Assembly: GCA_944324365.1 (NCBI GenBank)
Contig: CALUWA010000007.1
Span: 1-61,163, forward strand
Source of the DNA: Candidatus Gastranaerophilales bacterium
Lineage (GTDB): Bacteria; Cyanobacteriota; Vampirovibrionia; Gastranaerophilales; Gastranaerophilaceae
Length of the DNA: 61,163 nt
Direction of reading: 5' to 3'
Made by a program: the position numbers and the translations under genes. The notes below the pieces were generated by a model. The model was not told the DNA's origin. It saw nothing but the letters and a program-made list of their open reading frames with translations, and made no database searches. Below are positions 45,185 through 54,063 of this stretch, piece by piece (the stretch's first letter is position 1; the number at the start of each line of letters is the position of its first letter).

Positions 45185-46303
45185 ATGAAATATATCTATC
45201 AAAACTCAGACTGGCACAGCTTTAGATGGTGCGGAAAAAAAATTCAGAATTTATTGTTAGAAATCAAAAAATCGCAAGGGTATTTACTTGGCAAAATGGA
45301 TTCTCTGGGTTTTGATGTCAAGAACAACGCTCTATTACAGGTTTTGACGGAAAATATTATTAAATCATCTGAAATCGAAGGACAAATTTTAGACAAGCAT
45401 TTAGTTCGCTCATCTATTGCCAGACGACTTGGTATTGACATCGGCGGCGAAACACCTGTATCAAGAGATATTGAGGGTGTCGTAGAAATGATGCTTGATG
45501 CAACTCAAAATTATTCCTCCAATATGACAAAAGAAAGACTTATAGGTTGGCATGCAGCACTTTTTCCGACAGGTTTCAGCGGAATGTACAAAATCAATGT
45601 CGGAGGATACAGGACAGATGAACTTGGACCAATGCAGGTTGTATCAGGTTATACAGGCAATGAAAAAATTCATTATGAAGCACCAAAAGCCGGATTACTT
45701 GAAGGCGAGGTGAATGAACTTATCAATTATATCAATACAGAAAAAGACACAGATTTTCTAATTCAAGCCGGCATTGTGCATTTGTGGTTTGTAATTTTAC
45801 ATCCTTTTGATGACGGTAACGGCAGAATAGCAAGAGCATTAACGGATATGATTCTTGCAAAAAGTGATGACAGCAAATTCAGATTTTATTCTATGTCTTC
45901 GCAAATCCAGAAAAACAGAAAAAGTTATTACGAAGTTTTGGAAAAAACTCAAAAAGGTTCGATGGATATAACCAATTGGCTATTATGGTTTTTAGAAAAC
46001 TTATTAATTGCAATTCAATCAAGCGGTGAAATCACCGATAAAGTTTTGCAAAAAGCCGAATTCTGGCAGAAGAATTCAAATTTAGTTTTTAACGAAAGGC
46101 AAATCAAAGTTTTAAACAGGTTTATGGATAATTTTGAAGGCAATCTTACTACAACAAAGTGGGCAAAAATGTGTAATTGCTCACAAGATACCGCAAATTT
46201 GGATATTAACGACTTAATAGATAAGAAAATACTAAAGAAAACAGGCAAAGGGCGGGCTACACATTATCTTTTGCGTAAAAACAAGCAGGGGGAAAAATTA
46301 TAA
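45185..46303 (+). CDS. Fic family protein (probable AMP-transferase)
   Basis: A 372-residue protein, started at 45185 because CGGAGA lies 4-9 nt upstream and the longer form covers the promoter. The catalytic motif is HPFDDGNGRIAR from His206. The inhibitory (S/T)xxxE(G/N) motif is SSEIEG at about 61-66, marking a self-inhibited class II Fic. A DUF4172-like N-terminal part and a C-terminal winged-helix domain (TTKWAKMCNCSQDTANLDINDLI) complete it. Such enzymes AMPylate target proteins such as gyrase subunits or themselves. It sits alone in the tRNA-Ser island, which suggests horizontal gain. Confidence 0.9.
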   Translation: MKYIYQNSDWHSFRWCGKKIQNLLLEIKKSQGYLLGKMDSLGFDVKNNALLQVLTENIIKSSEIEGQILDKHLVRSSIARRLGIDIGGETPVSRDIEGVVEMMLDATQNYSSNMTKERLIGWHAALFPTGFSGMYKINVGGYRTDELGPMQVVSGYTGNEKIHYEAPKAGLLEGEVNELINYINTEKDTDFLIQAGIVHLWFVILHPFDDGNGRIARALTDMILAKSDDSKFRFYSMSSQIQKNRKSYYEVLEKTQKGSMDITNWLLWFLENLLIAIQSSGEITDKVLQKAEFWQKNSNLVFNERQIKVLNRFMDNFEGNLTTTKWAKMCNCSQDTANLDINDLIDKKILKKTGKGRATHYLLRKNKQGEKL

Positions 46304-46565
46304 AAAAACTTTAGTCGCAACTTAAAATTATCTGGGAAATTATTCAGAGTCTTTTGCTCTGTGGATTACAATATCCGTTTTTATTTTTACCTAATTTTTA
46401 GTCCGCATTGTTATTGTTTTTGTTGTTTTTGTCCAGATGTATTTGTCCAGACATTTTAAAATGACTATTGGCTGAAAAGTGGTCTTGTATTTAGGTTCTG
46501 CCATGTCGGAAACTTTTTTAAGAGCATATATTTATACTATAATCAGCTTATAAGGCAATTCTCTA
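46304..46565. repeat. Island right flank with imperfect direct repeat
   Basis: No gene in this 262-bp stretch. Bases 46440-46510 match 43651-43745 with substitutions (TATTGGCTGAAAAGTGG vs TATTGGCTAAAAAGTGG and the flanking TTTAGGTT). The two copies bracket the 2.7-kb island. Confidence 0.5.
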
Positions 46566-46730
46566 ATGGCTATTCAATCAAACGATCCTAAAATTACACT
46601 TGTCGCCGGAGGATATCCGTTATTTGTGAACGGAAAAATCGCAGGCGGCATAGGTGTCGGAGGGGGGACTGAACAACTGGATTGTGAAATTGCAGAATAT
46701 ATTCTGAAAGAATTTGAAAAATTAAAATAA
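46566..46730 (+). CDS. Truncated GlcG/HbpS-like heme-binding domain
   Basis: A 54-residue ORF from ATG 46566. It reads KITLVAGGYPLFVNGKIAGGIGVGGGTEQLDCEIAEYIL, which matches the C-terminal part of GlcG/HbpS (DUF336) proteins, typically GG.P...NG.V.GGIGVSGG...QD..IA. Full members have about 135-150 residues; the N-terminal two thirds is missing. AAGG lies 10 nt upstream. It is a fragment or a very small stand-alone protein. A terminator follows. Confidence 0.6.
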   Translation: MAIQSNDPKITLVAGGYPLFVNGKIAGGIGVGGGTEQLDCEIAEYILKEFEKLK

Positions 46731-46769
46731 TGGAAATATCAACAAACCAGAAGTCTTATGCCTGCAAAT

Positions 46770-46799
46770 AAAAAGACTGCTTTAATAAGCAGTCTTTTT
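46770..46799. terminator. Bidirectional terminator
   Basis: AAAAGACTGCTT and AAGCAGTCTTTTT pair perfectly around TAAT, with A and T runs on the two sides. It serves the short HbpS-like ORF and the convergent gene at 46822. Confidence 0.85.
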
Positions 46800-46821
46800 A
46801 CTTCTACACACTATTTTGGAA

Positions 46822-47628
46822 TTATATATCCATATCTTCATATCTGGATTTTAGTTCATTAATTCTTGCTTGGGCTATCTGATGCTGTCTTTCTTTAAGT
46901 CCCAGATAAGTTCTATCGAAATCAACAGCGGTTTTCGTATAAGCCCCAAGTGAAGCCAATGCAGCTGTCAATAAAGTTACATCCGGAGCATACGCTACTG
47001 CAGTTTTGCCGATATTTTTGACTACTTCCGGAACTTTGCTTGAAATAGCTTCGCCCCAGCCTTGCATAAATTTAGGAGCTTTAATCTTATTAATATGTTC
47101 TGCAACTTGTTCTACACCTTTGCCTGCTCTTGCGATATATTCAGGCTTAATCATATTATAAAGTTTTGCAGCACCCTTTGGAAGATATGTAACGGCTGCA
47201 AATAAAGCTGCTATTTGTGCACCTAATGTTATGAACGGATGTTTTCTTGTAAAGTTATCCGCTTTGTCAGAAGCATTTTTTACACCGCGAGTAGCAAGTC
47301 CGATAGCACCTGCAGCTCCGAGAAGCATCGCCCAGTAGCCCCCGCCTTTTACGCCATTCACTGTTTTTGCAGCCAGTCCGGAAACCTTTTTCCCAAACAT
47401 ACTTGCTTTTCCGCTTGTTAAAATTCCGGCAGACAAAGCGCCTACAAGAGGAACAGCCTGATACAAACCGGAAACTTTCTTTTGTCTGTCATGGTCTTTT
47501 TTTATTGTATGAACATAAGCTGCTGCTCTTAAATCGTTATCGCTATAGGATAAAAACCTGTCAACATTATCCCTTTTATGGGGTTTCCCTGTAAATCCCT
47601 GATTAGATGAAATTGCTGATACTTGCAT
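46822..47628 (-). CDS. Hypothetical multi-helix membrane protein, F-x-G motif
   Basis: A 268-residue protein, started at 47628 because AGGTG lies upstream and the longer form has no ribosome site. The N-terminus is MQVSAISSNQGFTGKPHKRDNV, with the F-T-G-K motif at about 12-15. Several Ala/Gly-rich hydrophobic segments follow (about 50-65, 95-112, 130-150, 215-235), then a charged C-terminal helix. No family is recognised; it resembles the proteins at 40086, 40667 and 58839 in style. The upstream region has GCAAAAA and TTTATATA, but at 21 nt rather than 23. Confidence 0.75.
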   Translation of the reverse strand: MQVSAISSNQGFTGKPHKRDNVDRFLSYSDNDLRAAAYVHTIKKDHDRQKKVSGLYQAVPLVGALSAGILTSGKASMFGKKVSGLAAKTVNGVKGGGYWAMLLGAAGAIGLATRGVKNASDKADNFTRKHPFITLGAQIAALFAAVTYLPKGAAKLYNMIKPEYIARAGKGVEQVAEHINKIKAPKFMQGWGEAISSKVPEVVKNIGKTAVAYAPDVTLLTAALASLGAYTKTAVDFDRTYLGLKERQHQIAQARINELKSRYEDMDI

Positions 47629-47719
47629 GATTGCACCTACACTTTCGTACACAAATTATATTATATATAAACTAAAAAGTAAAACTTTTTGCTAAATTTT
47701 AATAAAATTTTAAGAAATG

Positions 47720-47748
47720 TTTACAATAGTAAATATTTAAAATAATAT
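47720..47748 (+). promoter_or_regulatory. Leaderless promoter of mtaB
   Basis: TTTACA (47720-47725) and TAATAT (47743-47748) are 17 bp apart, and 6 nt (AAAGGA) separate the -10 from the ATG at 47755. If initiation is at the usual distance, the transcript starts at the ATG; AAAGGA is too close to serve as a ribosome site. Confidence 0.55.
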
Positions 47749-47754
47749 AAAGGA

Positions 47755-49044
47755 ATGAAGAAATTTTTAATCCACACAATGGGGTGTAAATCTAACCAAT
47801 TTGAAAGTTCAATCATAAAAGAAAATCTTGAAAAGAACGGATTTACCGCAGTAAACAGGATTGAGGATGCGGATTTTTATATTCTTAATTCTTGTACTGT
47901 TACGCATAAAAGTGATAATGAAGCACTTTACCTGCTAAGGAATGCCAAACATAAAAATCCTGATATTGTAACTGTTCTTACAGGTTGTTTTGCACAAATT
48001 GAAAAAGAAAAACTATTGGCAAATGACTTTATAGATTATGTTATCGGAAATGATGAAAAACTTGATTTATATAAATATTTAAGTTCCGGACAAAATTGCT
48101 TCGTTGCTGATATTATGCAGCTGGATGAATTTCATAAAGTACATTTGTGTGATACCACAAAAACCAGAGCAAGCTTAAAAATTCAGGACGGATGCGACAA
48201 CCGCTGTTCATACTGTATAATTCCGTTTGCTCGCGGGAAAAGCCGCAGTGCAGATAAGGATTTTATTATTTCCCAAATAAAAGATTTTGAGAAAAACGGA
48301 TTTAAAGAAATTGTTTTCACGGGTATTCACATAGGATTGTGGGGCAAAGAACGGAATAACACTCTTCTGGACTTGTTAAAGACTGTTGATGAAGAAACAA
48401 ATATTCCGCGTTACAGGCTGGGGTCGCTTTATCCTAACGAAATTGATGATGAGATGCTGGAATTTTTGGCTAAATCAGAAAAATTTTGCCCGCATTTTCA
48501 TCTTTCGCTGCAATCTGCCTGCAACAAGACTTTAAAATCGATGAACAGACATTATACGGTAGAAGAATATTTAGCTTTAATAGATAAGATAAATGAAAAA
48601 TTTCACCTGCCGTTTATCGGAAGTGATGTAATTGCTGGATTTGCCGGCGAAACAAAAGATGATTTTGAAACAACAATAGCAAATCTTAAAAAATCCGGAC
48701 TTTCCCAAATTCATACATTTCCGTATTCAAAAAGAGCGGGAACCGTTGGTGCGAAAGCAGAAAACCAGGTTGAAGAAGCGGAAAAAATTCGCCGCGCAGA
48801 TTTAATAAAAGAAATATCAAAAGAAAAATATTTATCTTTTGTAATGAGAAATATAGGACAGGTTCATGAAGTTTTGATTGAAAAACATCCTGATAAAAAG
48901 ACCGGCAGACTCAAAGGAGTTACAAGAAATTATTTAACCGTGATATTAAATTCGGATGATTTAAGTTTAACAAATACCCTCCAAAAGGTTAAATTGAAAG
49001 AGTATTCCGACGACAAAATATACGGAGAGTTGCATGACTATTAA
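47755..49044 (+). CDS. mtaB: tRNA threonylcarbamoyladenosine methylthiotransferase MtaB
   Basis: A 429-residue radical-SAM methylthiotransferase. The N-terminal Fe-S domain has Cys in TMGCKSNQFES, NSCTVTHKSD and LTGCFAQ. The radical SAM site is QDGCDNRCSYCIIP (C-x3-C-x2-C). HFHLSLQSACNKTLKSMNRHY and SDVIAGFAGET follow, then a TRAM-like end. The NSCTVTHKSD form is typical of MtaB, which converts t6A37 to ms2t6A37 in tRNA, a step downstream of tsaC at 14092. Confidence 0.93.
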   Translation: MKKFLIHTMGCKSNQFESSIIKENLEKNGFTAVNRIEDADFYILNSCTVTHKSDNEALYLLRNAKHKNPDIVTVLTGCFAQIEKEKLLANDFIDYVIGNDEKLDLYKYLSSGQNCFVADIMQLDEFHKVHLCDTTKTRASLKIQDGCDNRCSYCIIPFARGKSRSADKDFIISQIKDFEKNGFKEIVFTGIHIGLWGKERNNTLLDLLKTVDEETNIPRYRLGSLYPNEIDDEMLEFLAKSEKFCPHFHLSLQSACNKTLKSMNRHYTVEEYLALIDKINEKFHLPFIGSDVIAGFAGETKDDFETTIANLKKSGLSQIHTFPYSKRAGTVGAKAENQVEEAEKIRRADLIKEISKEKYLSFVMRNIGQVHEVLIEKHPDKKTGRLKGVTRNYLTVILNSDDLSLTNTLQKVKLKEYSDDKIYGELHDY

Positions 49045-49452
49045 TACGGAATATTTTGGCAGGGAAAGTACCGTTTATGTTCATTTCTTTCTCTTTATTT
49101 GCGAAGCAAAGCGGATTGTGAGCGTAGAGTGAAGAACATTGCCGTAGGGCAATGCTCTGGAACTCGTAATACGCGAACAACCAAACCGAGAAAGAAAGGA
49201 GCCCTTCATGACAGAATGAAATAGTGAACAATGAATTACAGAACTTATGTATGTGGTAGCTAAATGCACATAACATTAATTATGTAACTAATTACTTGAC
49301 ATGTATAGCAATGACACATAGTATTATCCTTACAATGCAAAACAACAAATTTTTATGTAATTTTCAGGTTGTTTTAATAATCATAAAAGTATTTACAATA
49401 TTTATTTTAGTTATATAATATTTCAGGTAGTAGTGTTATAAGGAGTTATGTT
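49045..49452. repeat. Gene-free stretch with a repeat-like element
   Basis: No gene seen. Bases 49082-49199 are bounded by TTTCTTTCTC and GAGAAAGAAA and contain two hairpins, TTTGC-GAA-GCAAA and CATTGCC-GTAG-GGCAATG. A 49-bp block at 49268-49316 (ACATAAC, TTATGTA, ACTTGACA, GCAATGACA) recurs with near-equal spacing at 53947-53996. The remainder is AT-rich leader of the next gene. Confidence 0.55.
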
Positions 49453-50046
49453 ATGAGAATTAATGCGCTTTCTTCGATTCAGGCAAATGTTTTTGGCGCA
49501 CAAAGAAACAACAATGTTAATTTCAACGGACATTGGGAAAACGGATACTATTCACGTTATGCCCATGGCGCTGGTACTATTCAAAAACGAGTTTATGTCC
49601 CGGATAAAGGAGAAGATGCTTCATCAATCAGCCGTGCTTGGGAAGATGAAACAGGTTTGGCTCCTATAGATTGGGTTAAAGAAAACAATCCATACAATCA
49701 AGCTCCAGCAAGACCGGATCCTTACGGAAATAATAAAGGAGCTGTAATATATGAAATTAAGGGCTATCCGTATATGCCCGTCGGAGTCTTGAAAGCTTCT
49801 GCAGAAAAGAAACTTGATGAATCCGGAGATTTTGTTGAAAGAATTAGTGCTTACACCGAACTTGCCAAGCTTTCTGCTCAGATAAATGATAAAGCTGCCG
49901 TCAGAGAATATGAAAACAGAATGGTAGAAAATTTAAAAGAAAGTAATTCTCCTTCCTTAACTGCTGCGGCTGCTCATATTATGGACAACTATAAAGACGG
50001 CTTTGGCAACAATGCGATGTATGCTATAAGATACGGAAGAATTTAA
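49453..50046 (+). CDS. Hypothetical protein with N-terminal F-G-A / F-N-G motif
   Basis: A 197-residue protein. The N-terminus has ANVFGAQRNNNVNFNGHWENG, with both F-G-A and F-N-G. The middle is Tyr/Pro/Asn-rich (GYYSRYAHGAG, NPYNQAPARPDPYGNN). The C-terminal 90 residues form amphipathic helices like a TPR-type hairpin (ERISAYTELAKLSAQINDKAAVREYENRM). There are no membrane helices or signal peptide. AAGGAG precedes the ATG. Function unknown. Confidence 0.75.
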   Translation: MRINALSSIQANVFGAQRNNNVNFNGHWENGYYSRYAHGAGTIQKRVYVPDKGEDASSISRAWEDETGLAPIDWVKENNPYNQAPARPDPYGNNKGAVIYEIKGYPYMPVGVLKASAEKKLDESGDFVERISAYTELAKLSAQINDKAAVREYENRMVENLKESNSPSLTAAAAHIMDNYKDGFGNNAMYAIRYGRI

Positions 50047-50078
50047 CCAAACAAAATTGTGAAATAAAAATTCATATT

Positions 50079-50112
50079 CACGCCTAAAGATTTAATAAAA
50101 TTTTTAGGCGTG
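50079..50112 (+). terminator. Hairpin at the 3' side of the 49453 gene / dnaE promoter
   Basis: CACGCCTAAA and TTTAGGCGTG form a perfect 10-bp stem with a 14-base A/T loop. The stem is only 14 bases before the dnaE ATG. It may end the upstream transcript, and it overlaps the presumed dnaE -35 region. Confidence 0.6.
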
Positions 50113-50125
50113 ATATTATAAAAAT

Positions 50126-53100
50126 ATGACAAATAAACCTTATGTACCTCTGCATGTGCACAGTGAATATTCCTTGCTGGACGGGGCAATCAGAATAAAT
50201 GATTTAGTAAATTTTGCAAAAGAAAACGGCATGCCGGCGGTAGCTTTGACTGACCATGGCGTAATGTATGGTGATATGGAGCTTTATACAACGGCAAAAG
50301 AAAATGGTGTAAAGCCGATACTCGGGTGTGAATTTTATGTCCACGACAAAGATATAGAGGACAGGGATAAACTGCACAATCCATGTTATCACCTTGTATT
50401 GCTCGCAAAGGACAAAAAAGGTTATGCAAATCTAATTAAATTAGTTTCTGTGGCATGGTGTAAAGGTCGTTATGTCCATCCGCGTATAAATTTTGAACTT
50501 TTGAAAGAGCATCATGAAGGTTTGATATGTCTTTCTGCCTGCTTAGGCGGCGAGGTGCTTCAAAATCTTTTGAAAAATGATAAAGAGAAAGCCTTTGAGG
50601 TTGCAAAGCAGTACAAAGAACTCTTCGGGGAAGATTATTATATTGAATTGCAGGATCACGGACTTGATGAGCAGAAAAGAACCAATCCGGAACTTATTGA
50701 TATTGCCAAAAAGCTTAATATAGAAATGGTTATCACCAATGACTCTCACTATTTGCGCAAGGAAGATGCAGATATGCATGATACTCTTCTTTGTATGCAA
50801 ACCAATAGTGATAAAGATGATCCTAACCGTTTCCATTTTGCAAATAATGAATTTTATGTAAAAACTGCTGAAGAATTAAGAGATTCATTTAAGTGGCTTG
50901 ATGCGGAAACATTTGACAGATGTATTAATAATACGGTTGAGATTGCCGAAAAATGTCATTTGATGCTTGAGCTGGGTAAAAGCCCGCTGCCTGATTACAA
51001 GGTTCCTGCAGGGCATACAATTGATTCATATTTGGAATATCTTGTAAATGAAGGGTTGAAAAAGAGATACGGCGAAATATCTCAGAGCTTAAGAGAGCGT
51101 GTGGATTATGAACTTGGCGTAATTGAGCAGATGGGATTTGCTGCATACTTTTTAATTACTTGGGATTTTATTCATTATGCTAAAACCCACGGTATTCCGG
51201 TCGGGCCGGGAAGAGGTTCGGCGGCGGGTTCGGTTGTTGCTTACGCGCTTGAAATTACGGATTTGGATCCGATTAAACATAAACTCTTGTTTGAAAGATT
51301 TTTGAACCCTGAACGTTTTACAATGCCCGATATTGATATCGACTTTTGTATTGAACGCCGCGGAGAGGTTATAGATTACGTAACACAAAAATACGGCGAA
51401 GATAAAGTTTGCCAGATTATCACATTTGGTACATATGCTGCAAAAGCTGCGTTTAAAGGTATTGCAAGAATTTTAAAAGTACCGTTTTCTGAAAGCAACA
51501 GACTTGCGGGGCTTATTGATCCTGCAATCGAGCTTGCACAGGCAATAAACCCGAAGGCAAAAACTTTAAAAGATGCTATGCAGTGTGACGGGTCGGAACT
51601 TAAAGCACTGTACGATAAGGATGAACAGATTCCGGCAGGCGATCCTATGGAAGGGAAAACCGTAGGGTTAAAAAAGATTATAGACCTTGCAGTTGCGATA
51701 GAAGGGATTAAAAACAATACCGGAACGCACGCGGCAGGTGTTATAATTTCCCGTGTGCCGCTGGATGAAATTTTGCCGGTTCAGCCTTCAAAAGATGGCA
51801 TTGTCCAGACCGGTTATCCACCACATGATGTTACCGAAGTTTTAAGTCTTTTAAAAATGGACTTTTTAGGGCTCCGCAACCTTACGACTATTTATAAAAC
51901 AGTTGATATGATTAAGCAGCAGCAGGGGATTGATGTTGCGATAAATGATATTCCGCTTGATGATAAACCTGTATATGAAATGCTTATGGCAGGAGACACC
52001 GACGGTGTGTTCCAGCTTGAATCGCAAGGGATGAAAAATCTGGTTAAGAGATTAAAACCAGACGTTTTTGAAGATTTGGGCGCCCTTGTTGCACTGTTTC
52101 GTCCGGGACCGTTGGATTCTGGCATGGTAGATGACTTTGTTGAGAGAAAACACGGACGTCAGGCAATTACCTATGCTCACCCGCTATTGGAACCAGTATT
52201 GAAGGATACATACGGAACCATTGTATATCAGGAACAGATTATGCAAATATTCCAGGTTCTTGCGGATTATTCGCTCGGTCAAGCGGATATGGTTCGCCGT
52301 ATGATGGGTAAGAAAAAGCTTGATGAAATGGCAAAGCAAAAAGGCAAATTTATTGAGCGCTCGGCCCAGCACGGTATGACCGCAAAAGATGCCGAATCTT
52401 TATTTGATCAGATAGAAAAATTTGCTTCATACTGTTTCAACCGGTCGCATTCCGCAGCTTATGCGTTTGTTGCATATCAGACAGCTTATTTAAAATGCCA
52501 TTATCCTGTTGAATATTTATCGGCGCTGCTTTCAAGCGTATCCAGCGATCAGGAAAAGACACAGCTTTATATAGAAGAAGCTCAGAAAAAAGGAATAAAA
52601 GTTCTGCCGCCGGATATTAACCATTCAATGGCAACATTTACACCGGATGACGGCAATATCAGATTTGGACTCGCTTCCATAAAACAGGTGGGCGAAGCCG
52701 TTATTGAAGATATCATTAAAGAACGCGAAGAAAACGGGCCGTTTAAATCGATTTATGATTATATAAAAAGACTTGATCCTAAGTGTTCTAACAAAAAAAC
52801 TTTGGAAGGGTTGATTAAGTCCGGCGCGTTTTCAACTATTGAAAAAAGCCGAAAACAGCTTTGGGATAATATTGAATATATTACTTCAACGGCTTCAAAA
52901 GAAGCTAAGGCTAAAGAATCGGGTCAGACGAGTTTGTTTGATATGCTGGGGGATTCTTCTGCGATAGAAGATGCAAAATTCCAGCTTGCGGGATCTGATG
53001 AAGAATATGACCAGCGTCAAATCCAGCTTTTTGAAAAAGAATTTTTAGGGTTTTACGTAACGAGCCATCCACTTTCAACAATTCGGGATAAGCTGCCGTT

Positions 53101-53674
53101 TTTAATGACGCATAAGGTTACTGAACTTGCGTCTTTAGCAAATGATAAAGTTGTTACTATTTGCGGCTTGGTAACATCAGTCAAGCAAATTCCAACTAAG
53201 AAAGATCCGTCAAAATTTATCAGATTTATTACGATTGAAGATTTGACAGGTAAAGTCGATGCAATAGCATTTAATTCTAAGATTGCGGAATACGGTGATT
53301 TTATGCAGCCAGAGCAGCGTATAATTGTGTCGGGTAAGATTAGCCGCCGCAGCGATGACGAACCGCCGGCTATTCTTATTGATTCGGTAAAACCCGTAGA
53401 TAATTCTAATATTTTTAATATAAAACTTAATGATGATTTTAAATTTGAAGAATTGGTATTTTTGAAAAATAAGTTATGCGAACATCAGGGTTCAGATCCG
53501 GTTATGCTTACTGTTGATGATGACGGAGTGGAAGCAAAAATCCTGACGGCATCCATGTTCTGGGTTGATGCCTCAAATGAGCTTGTGAACTCATTAAATA
53601 AACTGTTCAATGATAGAATTACTATAGATATCCGTTCTCTTGACAGCAAAGAGCCTGAAGAACAGGTTGCATGA
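50126..53674 (+). CDS. dnaE: DNA polymerase III alpha subunit DnaE
   Basis: A 1182-residue replicative polymerase of the DnaE1 type. The PHP domain starts at once (PLHVHSEYSLLDGA; DHGVMYG). The palm has GPGRGSAAGS and the catalytic Asp pair in PDIDIDFCIERRG. The thumb, fingers, helix-hairpin-helix (FNRSHSAAYAFVAYQTAYLK) and a C-terminal OB fold (VVTICGLVTSVKQIP) follow. It synthesises the chromosome. TATTAT lies 6 nt before the ATG and no Shine-Dalgarno is evident, so the message may be leaderless. Confidence 0.96.
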   Translation: MTNKPYVPLHVHSEYSLLDGAIRINDLVNFAKENGMPAVALTDHGVMYGDMELYTTAKENGVKPILGCEFYVHDKDIEDRDKLHNPCYHLVLLAKDKKGYANLIKLVSVAWCKGRYVHPRINFELLKEHHEGLICLSACLGGEVLQNLLKNDKEKAFEVAKQYKELFGEDYYIELQDHGLDEQKRTNPELIDIAKKLNIEMVITNDSHYLRKEDADMHDTLLCMQTNSDKDDPNRFHFANNEFYVKTAEELRDSFKWLDAETFDRCINNTVEIAEKCHLMLELGKSPLPDYKVPAGHTIDSYLEYLVNEGLKKRYGEISQSLRERVDYELGVIEQMGFAAYFLITWDFIHYAKTHGIPVGPGRGSAAGSVVAYALEITDLDPIKHKLLFERFLNPERFTMPDIDIDFCIERRGEVIDYVTQKYGEDKVCQIITFGTYAAKAAFKGIARILKVPFSESNRLAGLIDPAIELAQAINPKAKTLKDAMQCDGSELKALYDKDEQIPAGDPMEGKTVGLKKIIDLAVAIEGIKNNTGTHAAGVIISRVPLDEILPVQPSKDGIVQTGYPPHDVTEVLSLLKMDFLGLRNLTTIYKTVDMIKQQQGIDVAINDIPLDDKPVYEMLMAGDTDGVFQLESQGMKNLVKRLKPDVFEDLGALVALFRPGPLDSGMVDDFVERKHGRQAITYAHPLLEPVLKDTYGTIVYQEQIMQIFQVLADYSLGQADMVRRMMGKKKLDEMAKQKGKFIERSAQHGMTAKDAESLFDQIEKFASYCFNRSHSAAYAFVAYQTAYLKCHYPVEYLSALLSSVSSDQEKTQLYIEEAQKKGIKVLPPDINHSMATFTPDDGNIRFGLASIKQVGEAVIEDIIKEREENGPFKSIYDYIKRLDPKCSNKKTLEGLIKSGAFSTIEKSRKQLWDNIEYITSTASKEAKAKESGQTSLFDMLGDSSAIEDAKFQLAGSDEEYDQRQIQLFEKEFLGFYVTSHPLSTIRDKLPFLMTHKVTELASLANDKVVTICGLVTSVKQIPTKKDPSKFIRFITIEDLTGKVDAIAFNSKIAEYGDFMQPEQRIIVSGKISRRSDDEPPAILIDSVKPVDNSNIFNIKLNDDFKFEELVFLKNKLCEHQGSDPVMLTVDDDGVEAKILTASMFWVDASNELVNSLNKLFNDRITIDIRSLDSKEPEEQVA

Positions 53675-53777
53675 AGGAAAGTTTAGGAAATTTTAGTTAA
53701 ATTTACAATTAACAATAAAAAGTGCTTGCAATTTTTTTTTGAGCATGTATTATAAAAAAGTAACCCAATACAGATAT

Positions 53778-53852
53778 GCGGGGGTAATTCAGTGGTAGAA
53801 TGCCTCCTTGCCAAGGAGGATGTCGCGAGTTCGAGCCTCGTCTCCCGCTCCA
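53778..53852 (+). tRNA. tRNA-Gly (anticodon GCC)
   Basis: Complete cloverleaf: acceptor GCGGGGG with CTCCCGC (one G-T), anticodon loop TTGCCAA, T arm GCGAG-TTCGAGC-CTCGT. Discriminator T and an encoded CCA end it. No copied tail follows, unlike tRNA-Gly(CCC) at 60824. Confidence 0.95.
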
Positions 53853-53853
53853 T

Positions 53854-53888
53854 AAAAAAGCCTTAGACTTTAGTCTTAAGGCTTTTTT
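53854..53888 (+). terminator. Intrinsic terminator of tRNA-Gly(GCC)
   Basis: AAAAAAGCCTTA pairs with TTAAGGCTTTTTT, extended by GACT/AGTC with one bulge, and ends in TTTTTT. It begins 1 base after the tRNA CCA. Confidence 0.85.
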
Positions 53889-53946
53889 ATTATGGTTGGA
53901 TGGCAGAGGAGAGTACTCTTTTTAGTTCGAACTATACCTGTCATTT

Positions 53947-53996
53947 ACATAACCCAAGTTATGTATTAGGAACTTGACAAGAACACTGCCATGACA
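53947..53996. repeat. Copy of a 50-bp conserved intergenic block
   Basis: ACATAAC-N5-TTATGTA-N6-ACTTGACA-N8-GCCATGACA. The first copy at 49268-49316 has the same four words with N5, N7 and N6. Here the block also lies inside an outer inverted repeat, CCTGTCAT and ATGACAGG. It overlaps no gene. Function unknown. Confidence 0.5.
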
Positions 53997-54003
53997 GGCA
54001 AAT

Positions 54004-54036
54004 AAAAACACTCTCTTTTCAAAAAAGAGGGTGTTT
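54004..54036 (-). terminator. Intrinsic terminator of tpiA
   Basis: AAACACTCTCTTTT pairs with AAAAGAGGGTGTTT (one mismatch-free core, one G-T). On the minus strand TTTTTATT follows the stem. It starts about 30 bp behind the tpiA stop. Confidence 0.75.
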
Positions 54037-54063
54037 CTATTGTTTAAGCAAAACTTATTACCG

